Part shown: piece by piece, positions 38,968-47,973 of the stretch
Layout: the number at the start of each line of letters is the position of its first letter
How positions within the stretch are numbered: position 1 is the stretch's first letter
NCBI RefSeq assembly: GCF_014639435.1
Contig: NZ_BMFZ01000003.1
Coordinates: 186,001 to 250,000, forward strand
Direction of reading: 5' to 3'
From: Hafnia psychrotolerans
GTDB taxonomy: Bacteria; Pseudomonadota; Gammaproteobacteria; Enterobacterales; Enterobacteriaceae
DNA length: 64,000 bases
Notes under the pieces: generated by a model
Databases searched by the model: none
Seen by the model: the letters and a program-made list of their open reading frames with translations, nothing else
Told to the model about the DNA's origin: nothing
Program-made: the position numbers and the translations under genes

Positions 38968-39159
38968 ATGAAACAATTAACAGAACGTGATGTCGAAATG
39001 GTTAATGGTGCGGGTTGGTCTGAAGACGTTAATAAAGTCGCTGACCGCCTGTCGAGCTTCGGTCAGGATGCAGTCAATGATACAGGTAATGCTGTGAATA
39101 AAGCCTATAACCAAATTTCCAAAGGTTTGGCGGACGCACAAAATTACCTGACGACCTAA
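38968..39159 (+). CDS. Putative class II microcin-like precursor with Gly-Ala leader
   Basis: A 63-residue peptide. Residues 1-15, MKQLTERDVEMVNGA, fit the class II microcin/double-glycine leader pattern: basic residue 2, Leu4, acidic residues, hydrophobic 9 and 12, and a Gly-Ala cleavage pair as in microcin E492. Cleavage would give a 48-residue mature peptide starting GWSEDVNKV. It is hydrophilic, has no Cys, a net charge of about -2, many Asn/Asp/Ala, and a likely amphipathic helix (AVNKAYNQISKGLADAQNYL). The mature part matches no microcin that I remember. AGAGGA lies nine bases before the ATG. The divergent C39 exporter and HlyD adaptor complete a secretion cassette. Antibacterial activity is inference; a signalling peptide is possible. 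Confidence 0.75.
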   Translation: MKQLTERDVEMVNGAGWSEDVNKVADRLSSFGQDAVNDTGNAVNKAYNQISKGLADAQNYLTT

Positions 39160-39222
39160 TCCAGAACCTGTAGTGCCAACACCTTGTATCTCACTTCCCG
39201 AGTTTACAATTATGTTCATGCT

Positions 39223-39251
39223 GGCGTTCACTTTGGCGAACGCCTTCTTGT
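39223..39251 (+). terminator. Terminator after the microcin-like gene
   Basis: GGCGTTC (39223-39229) pairs with GAACGCC (39238-39244), with an eight-base loop, followed by TTCTTGTTG. It lies 64 bp after the peptide stop and just before the convergent ycjF end. Confidence 0.6.
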
Positions 39252-39268
39252 TGCCAAAACGGCTCGGC

Positions 39269-40339
39269 TTAAACGCCGACGTTGCGCTTATCCGTTTTCT
39301 GTAAACTGGCCTTTAATTTACCAATCAACTCACTGCGGAAATCTCCGAGCTTAGGCTTATCTCCTTCCAGCCAAGGCAGCGGGCGGCACAACTCCATGGT
39401 TTTGATCCCCAACCGCGCCGTCAGTAATCCAGCCCCAATACCCTGTGCCGCACGGGCGGATAATCGCGCAGCCAGATCCTGCGACATCCAGTCCATACCG
39501 ACTTCGCGCACAAGTTCAGAGGCACCGGCAAAGGCGATATTAAGCAATACCAACCGGAACAGACGCAAGCGGCTGAAATAGCCCAACTCAATGCCGTACA
39601 GTACGGCAATCCGGTTAACCAGACGCAAATTGCGCCAGGCGATGAACGCCATATCGACCAGCGCCAACGGGCTGACGGCGATCATCAGTGCAGACTCTGC
39701 CGCTGAATGGCTGATTTCCCTTCTCGCCTGTGCATCCAGAACAGGTTGTACTAAGCGCGCGTAAAGCTCGACCACTTCACGATCATTTTGTGTTTCGTGC
39801 AAAGACGCCAGCCAGCGCTGCAACGCCGGATGGCTACTGTCCAGCCCAGCCTGCGCCGCCAATTTTTCGCAAAATACACGCCCCATGCCAAGACCATGGC
39901 TATGCAATAAGTCTCTGGCGGTGTCGCGTTCGTCAGCGCGTTGCCGCAAACGGTACAGACGACGCCATTCAGACAACACTGACCCAACGCCCGCCACGAC
40001 AATCAAGGCACCCGCGGTACAGGCACCGAGCGCCACCCAATCTTGCTGCATCCATGCGCTATGTATCCACTGCACACCCTGGGCAACGACGCTGATACCC
40101 AATACCGCCATCCCCAGCCGCACCATCTTGCCCCACAAACTGCGACGCGGTTTCAGCACACGGCTGATCACGGCTTCGGTTTCCCCTTCCTGATACTCAA
40201 TTTCCGACTCACTTGAGTTCACAGGAAAAAAGCGTTCAGCCGCTGCACCATTGAATGTCTGGCCAGCGCGCAGAACAGGGGATTCAGACTCTTTCAATGC
40301 CTGTTCGAAATCGATACGCGGTTTAATTGGCTCGCTCAT
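39269..40339 (-). CDS. ycjF: YcjF, DUF697/TIGR01620 inner-membrane protein
   Basis: A 356-residue membrane protein (E. coli YcjF 353). It has a disordered acidic N-terminus with the FEQAL motif, then two hydrophobic segments (about 73-125, [17 protein letters not shown] and [15 protein letters not shown]). A C-terminal DUF697 domain contains [35 protein letters not shown]. Its function is unknown. It is a Psp-regulon member found with YcjX in E. coli. The start overlaps the ycjX stop by four bases. It is the last gene of the psp-ycjXF transcript. Confidence 0.93.
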   Translation of the reverse strand: MSEPIKPRIDFEQALKESESPVLRAGQTFNGAAAERFFPVNSSESEIEYQEGETEAVISRVLKPRRSLWGKMVRLGMAVLGISVVAQGVQWIHSAWMQQDWVALGACTAGALIVVAGVGSVLSEWRRLYRLRQRADERDTARDLLHSHGLGMGRVFCEKLAAQAGLDSSHPALQRWLASLHETQNDREVVELYARLVQPVLDAQARREISHSAAESALMIAVSPLALVDMAFIAWRNLRLVNRIAVLYGIELGYFSRLRLFRLVLLNIAFAGASELVREVGMDWMSQDLAARLSARAAQGIGAGLLTARLGIKTMELCRPLPWLEGDKPKLGDFRSELIGKLKASLQKTDKRNVGV

Positions 40340-41733
40340 CGCATTTTATCTCCGAGTAAAAACTCCATGACCGCATCTAAGCGAATATGCGGTAGTGGCG
40401 CATCCACGCTCATTTCACGCGGCCGGAATTCATCGAAATGAAAACCCTGCTGCTGCCAGAAAGCCGTACCCGGCAAACGCGCAGGCACTTCACCGGGGAA
40501 CACTGTCAGCGGTGCACCATCACTCAGGCGATGGCCTTTCAATGCAGGAAGTGACTGACCCTCATATTCCACGATACCCGTTTCGGTGGCCTGCACCGAC
40601 GCCAAACCGGCGCAATCTATACTGATCCCCTCGAAGGCAGCATTTTGCCAGGCTTCCTGCACCAACTGCTGTAACAGCGATACCAAATTGGCATGCTGAT
40701 CGCCGGTAATATGGTCAGCCTTCGTCGCTGCAAACATCAATTTATCAATGCATGGATTAAACATACGGCGAAACAGTGTGCGCTTGCCGTAGTGGAAACT
40801 TTGCATCAGTTGCGTCAGTGCCAGCCGCATGTCGTTGAAAGCCTGCGGGCCACTGTTGAGCGGTTGCAGGCAATCCACCAGCACGATCTGCCGGTCGAAA
40901 CGGACAAAATGTTCCTTATAGAAGCCTTTTACGATCGACTGACAGTAATAGTCGAAACGCGCGCGTAGCATACTGAGGTTGCTGTGTTTATCTGCCTGCG
41001 CCAACTGGGCATCGCTGTATTGCTGCATTTCAGGCCACGGGAAGAACTGCAACGCAGGTGCACCAGCCAGATCGCCGGGCAGGACAAAACGGCCAGGCTG
41101 AATAAAGTGCAGCCCTTCTTTTTTGCAACGCGTTAAATAGTCGGTATAAGCCTGTGCGATGACCGCTAACTGATTTTCGTCAGCCGGTGCCAACGGATCA
41201 CACTGCTGGCATAGCGTCAACCAAGGCTTTGCCCACTCAGCGCGGTCACCCTGCAACAGCCCGGCCATCTGTCGGGACCATTCAAGATAATTTTGCTCCA
41301 GCATGGGCAAGTCGAGCAGCCATTCGCCGGGATAATCAACAATTTCCAGATACAACGTCGATGTATCTCTGAAATGTCGCATCAAAGAATCATTGGAGCG
41401 GTAACGTAGCGCGAGGCGAATTTCACTCACGCCACGCGTCGGCGTAGGCCAGTTAGGTGGAGTGCCATGGAGCTGCGCCATGCCTTCATCATAGGTAAAG
41501 CGTGAGACGCCGAGATCGCGCTGCGGTATACGCTTAACGCCGAGCAGCCGCTCTTCTCGGGTAGCGGAAAAAAGGGGTAAGCGTGCGCCGCTGTGAAGAT
41601 GGAGTAGTTGATTGACGAAAGCCGTGATGAAAGCGGTTTTACCGCTGCGGCTAAGACCGGTTACTGCCAGACGCAAATGCCGGTCCATCCCTCGATTGAC
41701 CAGTGAATTAAACTCGTTTTGTAGCCTTTTCAT
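40336..41733 (-). CDS. ycjX: YcjX, predicted P-loop GTPase-like protein
   Basis: A 465-residue protein (E. coli YcjX 465) with P-loop [10 protein letters not shown] at about residue 30 and [11 protein letters not shown] as the switch/Walker B region. It is a stress-induced nucleotide-binding protein of the DUF463 family with unknown cellular target. The ATG at 41733 follows GGGAGAGTA and gives MKRLQNEF as in E. coli. The longer frame (41757) is rejected. It overlaps the pspD end by 26 bp and is coupled to ycjF. Confidence 0.93.
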   Translation of the reverse strand: MKRLQNEFNSLVNRGMDRHLRLAVTGLSRSGKTAFITAFVNQLLHLHSGARLPLFSATREERLLGVKRIPQRDLGVSRFTYDEGMAQLHGTPPNWPTPTRGVSEIRLALRYRSNDSLMRHFRDTSTLYLEIVDYPGEWLLDLPMLEQNYLEWSRQMAGLLQGDRAEWAKPWLTLCQQCDPLAPADENQLAVIAQAYTDYLTRCKKEGLHFIQPGRFVLPGDLAGAPALQFFPWPEMQQYSDAQLAQADKHSNLSMLRARFDYYCQSIVKGFYKEHFVRFDRQIVLVDCLQPLNSGPQAFNDMRLALTQLMQSFHYGKRTLFRRMFNPCIDKLMFAATKADHITGDQHANLVSLLQQLVQEAWQNAAFEGISIDCAGLASVQATETGIVEYEGQSLPALKGHRLSDGAPLTVFPGEVPARLPGTAFWQQQGFHFDEFRPREMSVDAPLPHIRLDAVMEFLLGDKMR

Positions 41734-41956
41734 TACTCTCCCTGGCGTAGCGCCCAAACAGCGCGGTCAAAATACGTTTGAATAATGGTTCTAATAATAG
41801 TGCTAAAACGTAACGCAGAGGACCTTTTCCTGCCACTCTCAGCACACGAGCTGCCATACCGGCAGGCCCGAAGGTTAACGCCAGCATAATGACAAATCTG
41901 AAGATCTTTTTCAGCAGGCTATTGCTCCCCGGCAGCGAGGAAGTCAGAGAACGCAT
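41708..41956 (-). CDS. pspD: Phage shock protein D
   Basis: An 82-residue peripheral membrane protein (E. coli PspD 73). It has an amphipathic or hydrophobic centre (FRFVIMLALTFGPAGMAARVLRVAGKGPLRYVLALLLEP). The role is poorly known within the phage-shock response. It is separated from pspC by 123 bp that include a hairpin, whereas the other psp genes are close together. Confidence 0.88.
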   Translation of the reverse strand: MRSLTSSLPGSNSLLKKIFRFVIMLALTFGPAGMAARVLRVAGKGPLRYVLALLLEPLFKRILTALFGRYARESNEKATKRV

Positions 41957-41991
41957 AATAAGTTGATTCCTTTTGCGGGAGAGCGGGAAAG

Positions 41992-42031
41992 CGTTGCCGT
42001 CTTATGCTGTCAATCAAGCGCTGCGGCAACG
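41992..42031 (-). terminator. Hairpin between pspC and pspD
   Basis: CGTTGCCG (41992-41999) and CGGCAACG (42024-42031) are perfect complements with a 24-base spacer. On the minus strand it is followed by CTTTCCCGC, so it is a weak terminator or an RNA-processing site that could lower pspD-ycjXF expression relative to pspABC. Confidence 0.45.
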
Positions 42032-42079
42032 TTTTGATACGGTAGTTCAATGCTGAAAAAATTGAATGCTGACAAAAGT

Positions 42080-42439
42080 TTAAAGCTGACGAAAACGGCT
42101 ACGGACACCGAAGGTTTCAGAAGTCACATAGCGCTCAACCTGACGCAGACGCAGTTCGCTGGCCTTCAGCACGCGGTCGGCCTCGTCCAGCAAGTTGCGT
42201 GGCGATGGCGTATTATCATTATCAAACTCATTAGCAGGTACAGGATCCAGCACATAACTGAGGACCACGTAGGCTACAAAGGTAAACATAAACAGGCCGA
42301 AGAATATCGACAGCACGGCCATGATGCGTAACAACTTGACCGGCACCCCGAGATAATGAGCAAGCCCAGCAAGAACCCCTTTAATCATCCCCTCTTCGGG
42401 TACCCGGTAAAGTTTTCGTTCCGATAACCCTGTCGCCAT
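42080..42439 (-). CDS. pspC: Phage shock protein C
   Basis: A 119-residue inner-membrane protein (E. coli 119). The PspC domain is RKLYRVPEEGMIKGVLAGLAHYLGVPVKLLRI. One transmembrane segment (VLSIFFGLFMFTFVAYVVLSYVLDP) precedes a C-terminal coiled region. With PspB it senses envelope stress and releases PspF from PspA. The start overlaps the last base of the pspB stop. Confidence 0.94.
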   Translation of the reverse strand: MATGLSERKLYRVPEEGMIKGVLAGLAHYLGVPVKLLRIMAVLSIFFGLFMFTFVAYVVLSYVLDPVPANEFDNDNTPSPRNLLDEADRVLKASELRLRQVERYVTSETFGVRSRFRQL

Positions 42440-42666
42440 TATGATTGCCTCCAGCTGGGATGCTCTGCGTCCAGAATCTCTTCCAGCGCCTGAATTCGTT
42501 CACGCATACGTTGTGCATCTTGTGTTAACTGAGTGAGGTTTTGCATCTCATACTGTGTTAACTGACTGCCATTTTGTGAACGGTTGCTGTAGTGAAGCCA
42601 AAGCCAGATCGGTGCCACAAATAACACAAAAATGGTCAATGGTATGGCTAAAAACAGGAAGCTCAT
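42439..42666 (-). CDS. pspB: Phage shock protein B
   Basis: A 75-residue protein (E. coli 74). An N-terminal membrane helix (LFLAIPLTIFVLFVAPIWLWLHY) is followed by a coiled-coil (LTQLTQDAQRMRERIQALEEILDAEHPSWR). It cooperates with PspC as the membrane sensor of the Psp response. It lies 88 bp downstream of pspA. Confidence 0.95.
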   Translation of the reverse strand: MSFLFLAIPLTIFVLFVAPIWLWLHYSNRSQNGSQLTQYEMQNLTQLTQDAQRMRERIQALEEILDAEHPSWRQS

Positions 42667-42754
42667 TGTCTCTCCTTATGAGTCTTATTACTGCCGGGAA
42701 TGGCCCCAACCCAGTGATAACCTGACGTAGAAACGGCAGATTTATCGATACCAC

Positions 42755-43426
42755 TTATGCCTCAGGCGTGTTCTGCATTTTCGCTTTCAGGGCTGCAATT
42801 TGTGCGCTAATTTCATCGTCAGCTTTCAACTCGGCAAACTGCTGGTCAAGCGTTTTCTGTTTACCGACACTGACGGTTTCCGCCTCGGCTTCCATATGAT
42901 CAATGCGGCGCTCGAATTGTTCAAACCGCGCCATCGCTTCATCAATTTTACCGCTGTCGAGCTGGCGACGCACATCGCGTGATGACGACGCAGCTTGATG
43001 GCGTAAGGTCAACGCCTGCTGACGAGCACGGGTTTCAGTCAGTTTGTTTTCCAGCTCAACGATTTCAGACTTCATACGGTCCAGTGTCTCTTCAACCGTC
43101 ACCACTTCATTTTTCAGCGTGCCAACCAAATCAGCCAACTTCTGTTTTTCAATCAGCGCAGCGCGCGCCAAGTCATCTTTATCTTTGCGTAGTGCCAGCT
43201 CGGCTTTGTCCTGCCATTCAGCCTGCTGGGCTTCGCCCTGCTCAATGCGGCGCTTCAACTGTTTCTTCTCAGCCAGAGCACGGGCTGAAGTCGAACGCAC
43301 TTCGACCAGTGTGTCTTCCATTTCCTGAATCATCAGTCTTACCAGTTTCTGCGGATCCTCTGCTTTGTCTAACAGCGTATTGATGTTGGCATTCACAATG
43401 TCAGCGAAACGAGAAAAAATACCCAT
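42755..43426 (-). CDS. pspA: Phage shock protein A
   Basis: A 223-residue ESCRT-III-like coiled-coil protein (E. coli 222), beginning [20 protein letters not shown] with the N-terminal amphipathic membrane-binding helix. It binds and inhibits PspF and, under stress, oligomerises on the inner membrane. The ATG at 43426 follows AGAGGAA; an upstream in-frame start (43465) is rejected. It is the first gene of the operon behind a sigma-54 promoter. Confidence 0.95.
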   Translation of the reverse strand: MGIFSRFADIVNANINTLLDKAEDPQKLVRLMIQEMEDTLVEVRSTSARALAEKKQLKRRIEQGEAQQAEWQDKAELALRKDKDDLARAALIEKQKLADLVGTLKNEVVTVEETLDRMKSEIVELENKLTETRARQQALTLRHQAASSSRDVRRQLDSGKIDEAMARFEQFERRIDHMEAEAETVSVGKQKTLDQQFAELKADDEISAQIAALKAKMQNTPEA

Positions 43427-43518
43427 AATCGAAATTCCTCTTTGATTCTGTGGACTACCGGCCAATCTGTTACCGGTTAAAAGAGTCAGCCCAAAGGCTT
43501 CCTGTACAGTGAATCAGT

Positions 43519-43535
43519 ATCAAATCTCATGCCAA
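43519..43535 (-). promoter_or_regulatory. Sigma-54 promoter of pspABCD-ycjXF
   Basis: On the minus strand TTGGCATGAGATTTGAT gives TGGCAT as the -24 element and TTGAT as the -12 element, with the correct spacing (consensus TGGCAC N5 TTGC). It lies about 95 bp before pspA, in the interval shared with divergent pspF. PspF should activate it with RpoN. Confidence 0.78.
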
Positions 43536-43654
43536 CTTTTTAAAATCATTATCTAACTGAATAGTAATGTTTTTTTATTTTCCCCTCTCTCACGCTTTTT
43601 TGTCGTATGATTAAATTTACTAAGGGTTGGTATTTTTCACCAGATAGGAATGCC

Positions 43655-44662
43655 ATGAACAACACGACAGATAACCTTCTCGGCGAAGCCAATGCTTTTA
43701 TAGAAGTGCTTGAGCAAGTCTCCCGTCTGGCCAAACTGAATAAACCCGTACTGGTCACCGGTGAGCGCGGCAGCGGTAAAGAACTTATTGCACACCGTTT
43801 GCATTATCTTTCTCCGCGATGGCAAGGTCCGTTTATCTCACTCAACTGCGCTGCATTGAATGAAAACCTGCTCGACTCAGAGTTGTTCGGCCACGAAGCG
43901 GGGGCTTTTACGGGCGCGCAGAAACGCCATTTGGGTCGCTTTGAGCGCGCGGATGGTGGCACGCTATTTTTGGATGAACTGGCCACCGCGCCGATGCTGG
44001 TTCAGGAAAAATTACTGCGAGTGATTGAATACGGTCATCTGGAGCGCGTCGGTGGTAGCCAACCCCTGCAGGTTGACGTACGGCTGGTGTGCGCGACTAA
44101 CGATGATCTGCCAGCGCTGGCCGCTGCCGGGAAATTCCGTGCCGACCTGCTCGATCGCCTGGCGTTTGACGTCGTCCAATTGCCTCCTCTGCGCGAACGC
44201 CAGCAGGACATTATGTTGCTGGCCGAACATTTCGCCATCCAGATGTGCCGCGAACTCTCTTTGCCGCTGTTTCCCGGTTTCACCGCCCACGCCCGCCATA
44301 CACTGCTGCAATACCGTTGGCCGGGCAATGTGCGTGAACTGAAAAATGTCGTTGAGCGATCTATGTATCGCCACGGCACCAGCGAGTTTCAGCTTGATGA
44401 AATTATTCTTAACCCGTTTGCAAAAATATCTTCAGTTCAGGAAGCATCACCGCCACCAGAAACTCAGACCGCAATGCCTAATCTACCGCTGGATTTAAAA
44501 TTATGGGTGAACGAACAAGAAAAACAGTTGATTGAACAGGCGCTGCGGCAGGCGCGATTTAACCAGCGCAAAGCAGCGGATCTACTGGCGCTGACCTATC
44601 ATCAGTTACGGGGAATGTTGAAAAAGCATGGCATCCAGGTCAACGCACAGGAAGGTGACTGA
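43655..44662 (+). CDS. pspF: PspF, sigma-54 activator of the phage shock operon
   Basis: A 335-residue enhancer-binding protein without a receiver domain. The AAA+ domain has Walker A TGERGSGKELIA, the sigma-54 contact loop GAFTGA, Walker B GGTLFLDEL and the arginine-finger region RADLLDRLAFDVVQLPPLRER. The C-terminal Fis-type helix-turn-helix is QRKAADLLALTYHQLRGMLKKH. The ATG at 43655 (MNNTTDNLLGEAN) follows TAGGAA; the longer frame from 43607 adds 16 unlike residues. PspA inhibits it until envelope stress. Confidence 0.95.
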   Translation: MNNTTDNLLGEANAFIEVLEQVSRLAKLNKPVLVTGERGSGKELIAHRLHYLSPRWQGPFISLNCAALNENLLDSELFGHEAGAFTGAQKRHLGRFERADGGTLFLDELATAPMLVQEKLLRVIEYGHLERVGGSQPLQVDVRLVCATNDDLPALAAAGKFRADLLDRLAFDVVQLPPLRERQQDIMLLAEHFAIQMCRELSLPLFPGFTAHARHTLLQYRWPGNVRELKNVVERSMYRHGTSEFQLDEIILNPFAKISSVQEASPPPETQTAMPNLPLDLKLWVNEQEKQLIEQALRQARFNQRKAADLLALTYHQLRGMLKKHGIQVNAQEGD

Positions 44663-44670
44663 AAAAAGAG

Positions 44671-44698
44671 TAAAAAAAAGCCAGCACCCGAGCTGGCT
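44671..44698 (-). terminator. Terminator of the COG0523 GTPase gene
   Basis: On the minus strand AGCCAGC, a six-base loop, GCTGGCT, followed by eight T (plus-strand A run 44672-44679). It lies about 195 bp past the stop of the minus-strand gene and 17 bp past pspF. Its U run favours the minus direction. Confidence 0.8.
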
Positions 44699-44891
44699 AA
44701 GTAATACTGGAAGCAATGTGAGCAATGTCGTACCGGCTAATCAGCCCCTAGCAGAGCCTTTTTTCCGGCGAGATGATGATAATGGTTATCAGTATCGTTT
44801 GTAAAGATCTTATTGAGAATATTTCTCATCCCCACAAAAAGCATGCAACCCTTTATTTATAAAAGGTTCATCGTCCTAAACCCAGTGTGGG

Positions 44892-46079
44892 TCACCATTC
44901 TGGAAAAGGATCAGCCATTGACATCCAACTGTCGATCCCCTCAGCCATCTGTTCAACACTCAACAGGCAGCCGTCAAGCCGTAAGATAATTTCATTTTTA
45001 TCAAGATGCTGACCGATAAATACCAACTCCTGACGCATATCGCCAAAAGGCTCCTGCCATTTTTCCATAATGCTGGCCCGCGTCTCCGGGTCCTGTGGCC
45101 AGTCGCTTTCCGGCAGTGCGCGCCAAAAAATACCCGCCATGCCGTAGCGTGCAATCCCGCCCGCCTGACTCCAGTTACCCGCATGACGTGGGCGCGTTGC
45201 CAGCCAGAAAAAACCTTTCGAGCGGAGTAACGTACCGCCGCCCCAATCACCGTGAACCACTCGGTAGAACTTGTCCGGATCAAAAGGACGGCGTGCCGTG
45301 TAGACAAAACTACTGATACCATACTCTTCGGTTTCGGGCTGGTGCTCGCCGCGTAGCTCTTTCAGCCAGCCCGGTGCCTGCTGGGCCTTGGCAAAATCGA
45401 AACGATGGGTATTGAGCACACGTTCCAGCGGCAGACTCCCCGGCGAAATCGGCAGAATGTCCGCCTGTGGGTTCAGACTTTTTAGTAACGCCACGACTTC
45501 CCGCTGCTGAGCCGCATCAAGCAGGTCGGTTTTGCTGACTAAGAGTACGTCGCAAAATTCAATCTGGTCGATCAGCAAATCTGTGACGCTACGTTCATCG
45601 TCTTCACCAAGACTCTCGCCAGCCTCCTGCACACTCTGTGCTTCCTGATATTGCTGCATGAAATTAACACCGTCGACCACCGTCACCAGCGTGTCCAGTC
45701 GGGCGAATTGTGACAAGCTGTGCCCATCGTCATCTTCGAAAGTGAAAGTTTCAGCCACCGGTAACGGTTCTGAAATGCCGCTCGATTCAATCAATAGGTA
45801 GTCAAACCGCCCTGTCTGCGCCATCTCACGCACTGAAATCAGCAAATCTTCGCGCAGCGTGCAACAAATACAGCCATTACTCATTTCCACCAGTTTTTCC
45901 TGCTGGCGGTCGAGGGTTATTTCATTGGAAACCAGCGCGGCGTCGATATTTACCTCGCTCATGTCGTTGACGATCACGGCTACGCGCATTCCCTGGCGGT
46001 TATTAAGAATATGATTAAGCACGGTAGTCTTACCGGCGCCGAGAAAACCGGACAGCACCGTTACGGGTAATAAAGGCAT
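44892..46079 (-). CDS. COG0523-family zinc metallochaperone GTPase (ZigA-like)
   Basis: A 395-residue G3E GTPase. Walker A is [15 protein letters not shown] near residue 10; the metal-binding CxCC motif is [12 protein letters not shown]; nucleotide-specificity SKTDLL follows. The C-terminal CobW domain includes [13 protein letters not shown] and FWLATRP. Such proteins insert zinc into client enzymes under zinc shortage. A long near-palindrome of Zur type lies 46-67 bp upstream of the start, which supports that role. The ATG at 46079 ([14 protein letters not shown]) is chosen; the frame extends 28 codons upstream through the operator itself, so longer starts are rejected. It is not YjiA or YeiR by length (318-328). 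Confidence 0.88.
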   Translation of the reverse strand: MPLLPVTVLSGFLGAGKTTVLNHILNNRQGMRVAVIVNDMSEVNIDAALVSNEITLDRQQEKLVEMSNGCICCTLREDLLISVREMAQTGRFDYLLIESSGISEPLPVAETFTFEDDDGHSLSQFARLDTLVTVVDGVNFMQQYQEAQSVQEAGESLGEDDERSVTDLLIDQIEFCDVLLVSKTDLLDAAQQREVVALLKSLNPQADILPISPGSLPLERVLNTHRFDFAKAQQAPGWLKELRGEHQPETEEYGISSFVYTARRPFDPDKFYRVVHGDWGGGTLLRSKGFFWLATRPRHAGNWSQAGGIARYGMAGIFWRALPESDWPQDPETRASIMEKWQEPFGDMRQELVFIGQHLDKNEIILRLDGCLLSVEQMAEGIDSWMSMADPFPEW

Positions 46080-46124
46080 GTTGACCTCAAGATGATGGAT
46101 GCACAGAGAGTACATTTGAATTAA

Positions 46125-46146
46125 TTGTAATATTATAACATTACAA
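46125..46146. promoter_or_regulatory. Zur-type operator between the GTPase gene and sapA
   Basis: A 22-bp near-perfect palindrome starting TTGTAATATTATAACATTAC. It matches the enterobacterial Zur consensus (GTTATANTATAAC core) with only the central bases asymmetric. It lies 46-67 bp upstream of the zinc GTPase ATG and about 150 bp before sapA. Confidence 0.82.
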
Positions 46147-46296
46147 TTCATTGTCAATTTCAAGGCCTTTATTGCCTATGCTTGCAGAAAAGTGCGTGAA
46201 GTCTCGACATATAGAACGGAGTTTTGCGCAATGGATTGGGGCAGGCTGGCAGAGTACGGTACACTTAAGCCATTGCTACTTAACATTGAAGCCTTT

Positions 46297-47973
46297 ATGC
46301 GTCGTTTATCTTTGTGGGTGCTGTTGCTGAGTGGTCTGGCTCATGCGGCCATTGCCGTACCCACGGCACCACCAACCAAACCGCTGACTGCCCGTTCATC
46401 GGCCACCACGCCAAACCGTGACATTCGCCAAAGCGGGTTTGTCTATTGCGTCAACGGGATGATCAATACGTTCAACCCGCAGAAAGCCAGCAGTGGACTC
46501 ATTATCGATACCCTGGCAGCTCAACTGTATGACCGCCTGCTGGATGTTGATCCCTACACTTACCGGCTGGTTCCCGAGTTGGCGCAAAGCTGGGAAGTAT
46601 TAGACGATGGCGCAACCTACCGTTTCCATCTGCGCAAGGACGTACCTTTCCAGAGTACGCCATGGTTTAAGCCTACGCGCATGATGAACGCTGACGACGT
46701 GGTCTTCAGCACCCAGCGCATCATCGATTCAAAAAATCACTATCATGCCGTCAACGGCGATGAATACCCCTACTTCGACAGCCTGCAATTTGCCAATACA
46801 GTCAAAACGGTGAAGAAGCTCGATGATTACACCGTTGAGTTTCGTCTGAATAATCCCGACGCCTCTTTCCTTTGGCATCTGGCAACACACTACGCGCCAG
46901 TTTTATCGGCGGAATATGCAAATAATTTGCAAAAAACAGGTAACGAAGAGCAGATCGACCGTGAACCCGTGGGTACAGGGCCTTTCCAACTAAGCGAATA
47001 CCGTTCCGGCCAGTATGTACGTCTGGTGCGAAATGGTAATTACTGGAAAGGCATTCCGCGCATGTCTCAGGTGGTGATTGATATGGGCGTCGGCGGGACC
47101 GGTCGTCTGTCAAAACTGCTGACCGGCGAGTGTGATGTGCTTGCCTATCCGGCGGCCAGCCAGCTCTCAATTTTACGGGATGATCCACGTCTACGTCTGA
47201 CGCTACGGCCTGGTATGAACGTCGCTTATCTGGCCTTTAATACCAGTAAAGCTCCGCTTAACGATCCACGCATCCGTCAGGCGATTGCGCTGTCGATTAA
47301 CAACCAGCGCCTGATGCAATCGATATACTACGGCACAGCCGAAACCGCGGCCTCTATTTTACCACGCGCTTCCTGGGCCTATGACAGCAATGCCAAAGTG
47401 ACCGAGTTTAATCCAGATAAAGCCCGTAAAATCCTTAAAGATCTTGGGCAGGAAAAACTGACACTGCACTTGTGGGTGCCCACCGCGTCCCAATCTTACA
47501 ACCCCAGCCCACTGAAGACGGCTGAGTTACTGCAGGCAGATCTGGGCCAGGTAGGGATAAAAGTGGTGATCGTGCCGGTCGAAGGGCGTTTTCAGGAAGC
47601 GCGCCTGATGGAAATGAACCATGATCTGACGCTGGTTGGCTGGGCTACGGACAGTAACGACCCGGACAGCTTCTTTCGTCCGATGCTAAGCTGCGCGGCA
47701 ATCCGTTCACAGACCAACTATGCTCATTGGTGTAACCCCGAATTTGACCAGTTACTGCGTCAGGGACTGCTATCGCAACAACTTTCCCAGCGCATCGAAT
47801 ATTATCAGCAGGCACAGAAAATCCTAGAACAGCAGTTGCCTGTTTTGCCCCTCGCTTCTTCATTGCGCTTGCAAGCCTACCGTTATGATATCAAAGGGTT
47901 AGTGCTGAGCCCATTCGGCAATTCATCTTTCGCCGGAGTATTCCGCGACAGTGAAAAGAGGAAAGTGCCATGA
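46297..47973 (+). CDS. sapA: Periplasmic peptide-binding protein SapA
   Basis: A 558-residue SBP family 5 protein. The signal peptide ([20 protein letters not shown]) is followed by a Pro/Thr-rich stretch and then the conserved [20 protein letters not shown]. Further family strings are [21 protein letters not shown] and [18 protein letters not shown]. Sap proteins mediate resistance to host antimicrobial peptides in Salmonella and Haemophilus by binding and importing them, and in E. coli are linked to putrescine export. The ATG at 46297 gives a proper signal peptide. The frame runs upstream to 46192 without family similarity. It overlaps sapB by four bases. Confidence 0.94.
   Translation: MRRLSLWVLLLSGLAHAAIAVPTAPPTKPLTARSSATTPNRDIRQSGFVYCVNGMINTFNPQKASSGLIIDTLAAQLYDRLLDVDPYTYRLVPELAQSWEVLDDGATYRFHLRKDVPFQSTPWFKPTRMMNADDVVFSTQRIIDSKNHYHAVNGDEYPYFDSLQFANTVKTVKKLDDYTVEFRLNNPDASFLWHLATHYAPVLSAEYANNLQKTGNEEQIDREPVGTGPFQLSEYRSGQYVRLVRNGNYWKGIPRMSQVVIDMGVGGTGRLSKLLTGECDVLAYPAASQLSILRDDPRLRLTLRPGMNVAYLAFNTSKAPLNDPRIRQAIALSINNQRLMQSIYYGTAETAASILPRASWAYDSNAKVTEFNPDKARKILKDLGQEKLTLHLWVPTASQSYNPSPLKTAELLQADLGQVGIKVVIVPVEGRFQEARLMEMNHDLTLVGWATDSNDPDSFFRPMLSCAAIRSQTNYAHWCNPEFDQLLRQGLLSQQLSQRIEYYQQAQKILEQQLPVLPLASSLRLQAYRYDIKGLVLSPFGNSSFAGVFRDSEKRKVP

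Noticed and set aside
39212-39304. 30-codon hydrophobic ORF after the microcin-like gene, considered as immunity gene
   Set aside because: No ribosome site, it covers the terminator hairpin and runs into the 3' end of ycjF on the other strand.
46192-46296. 35-codon N-terminal extension of SapA
   Set aside because: The extension has no resemblance to SapA and would bury the signal peptide; the ATG at 46297 gives a standard secretion signal.
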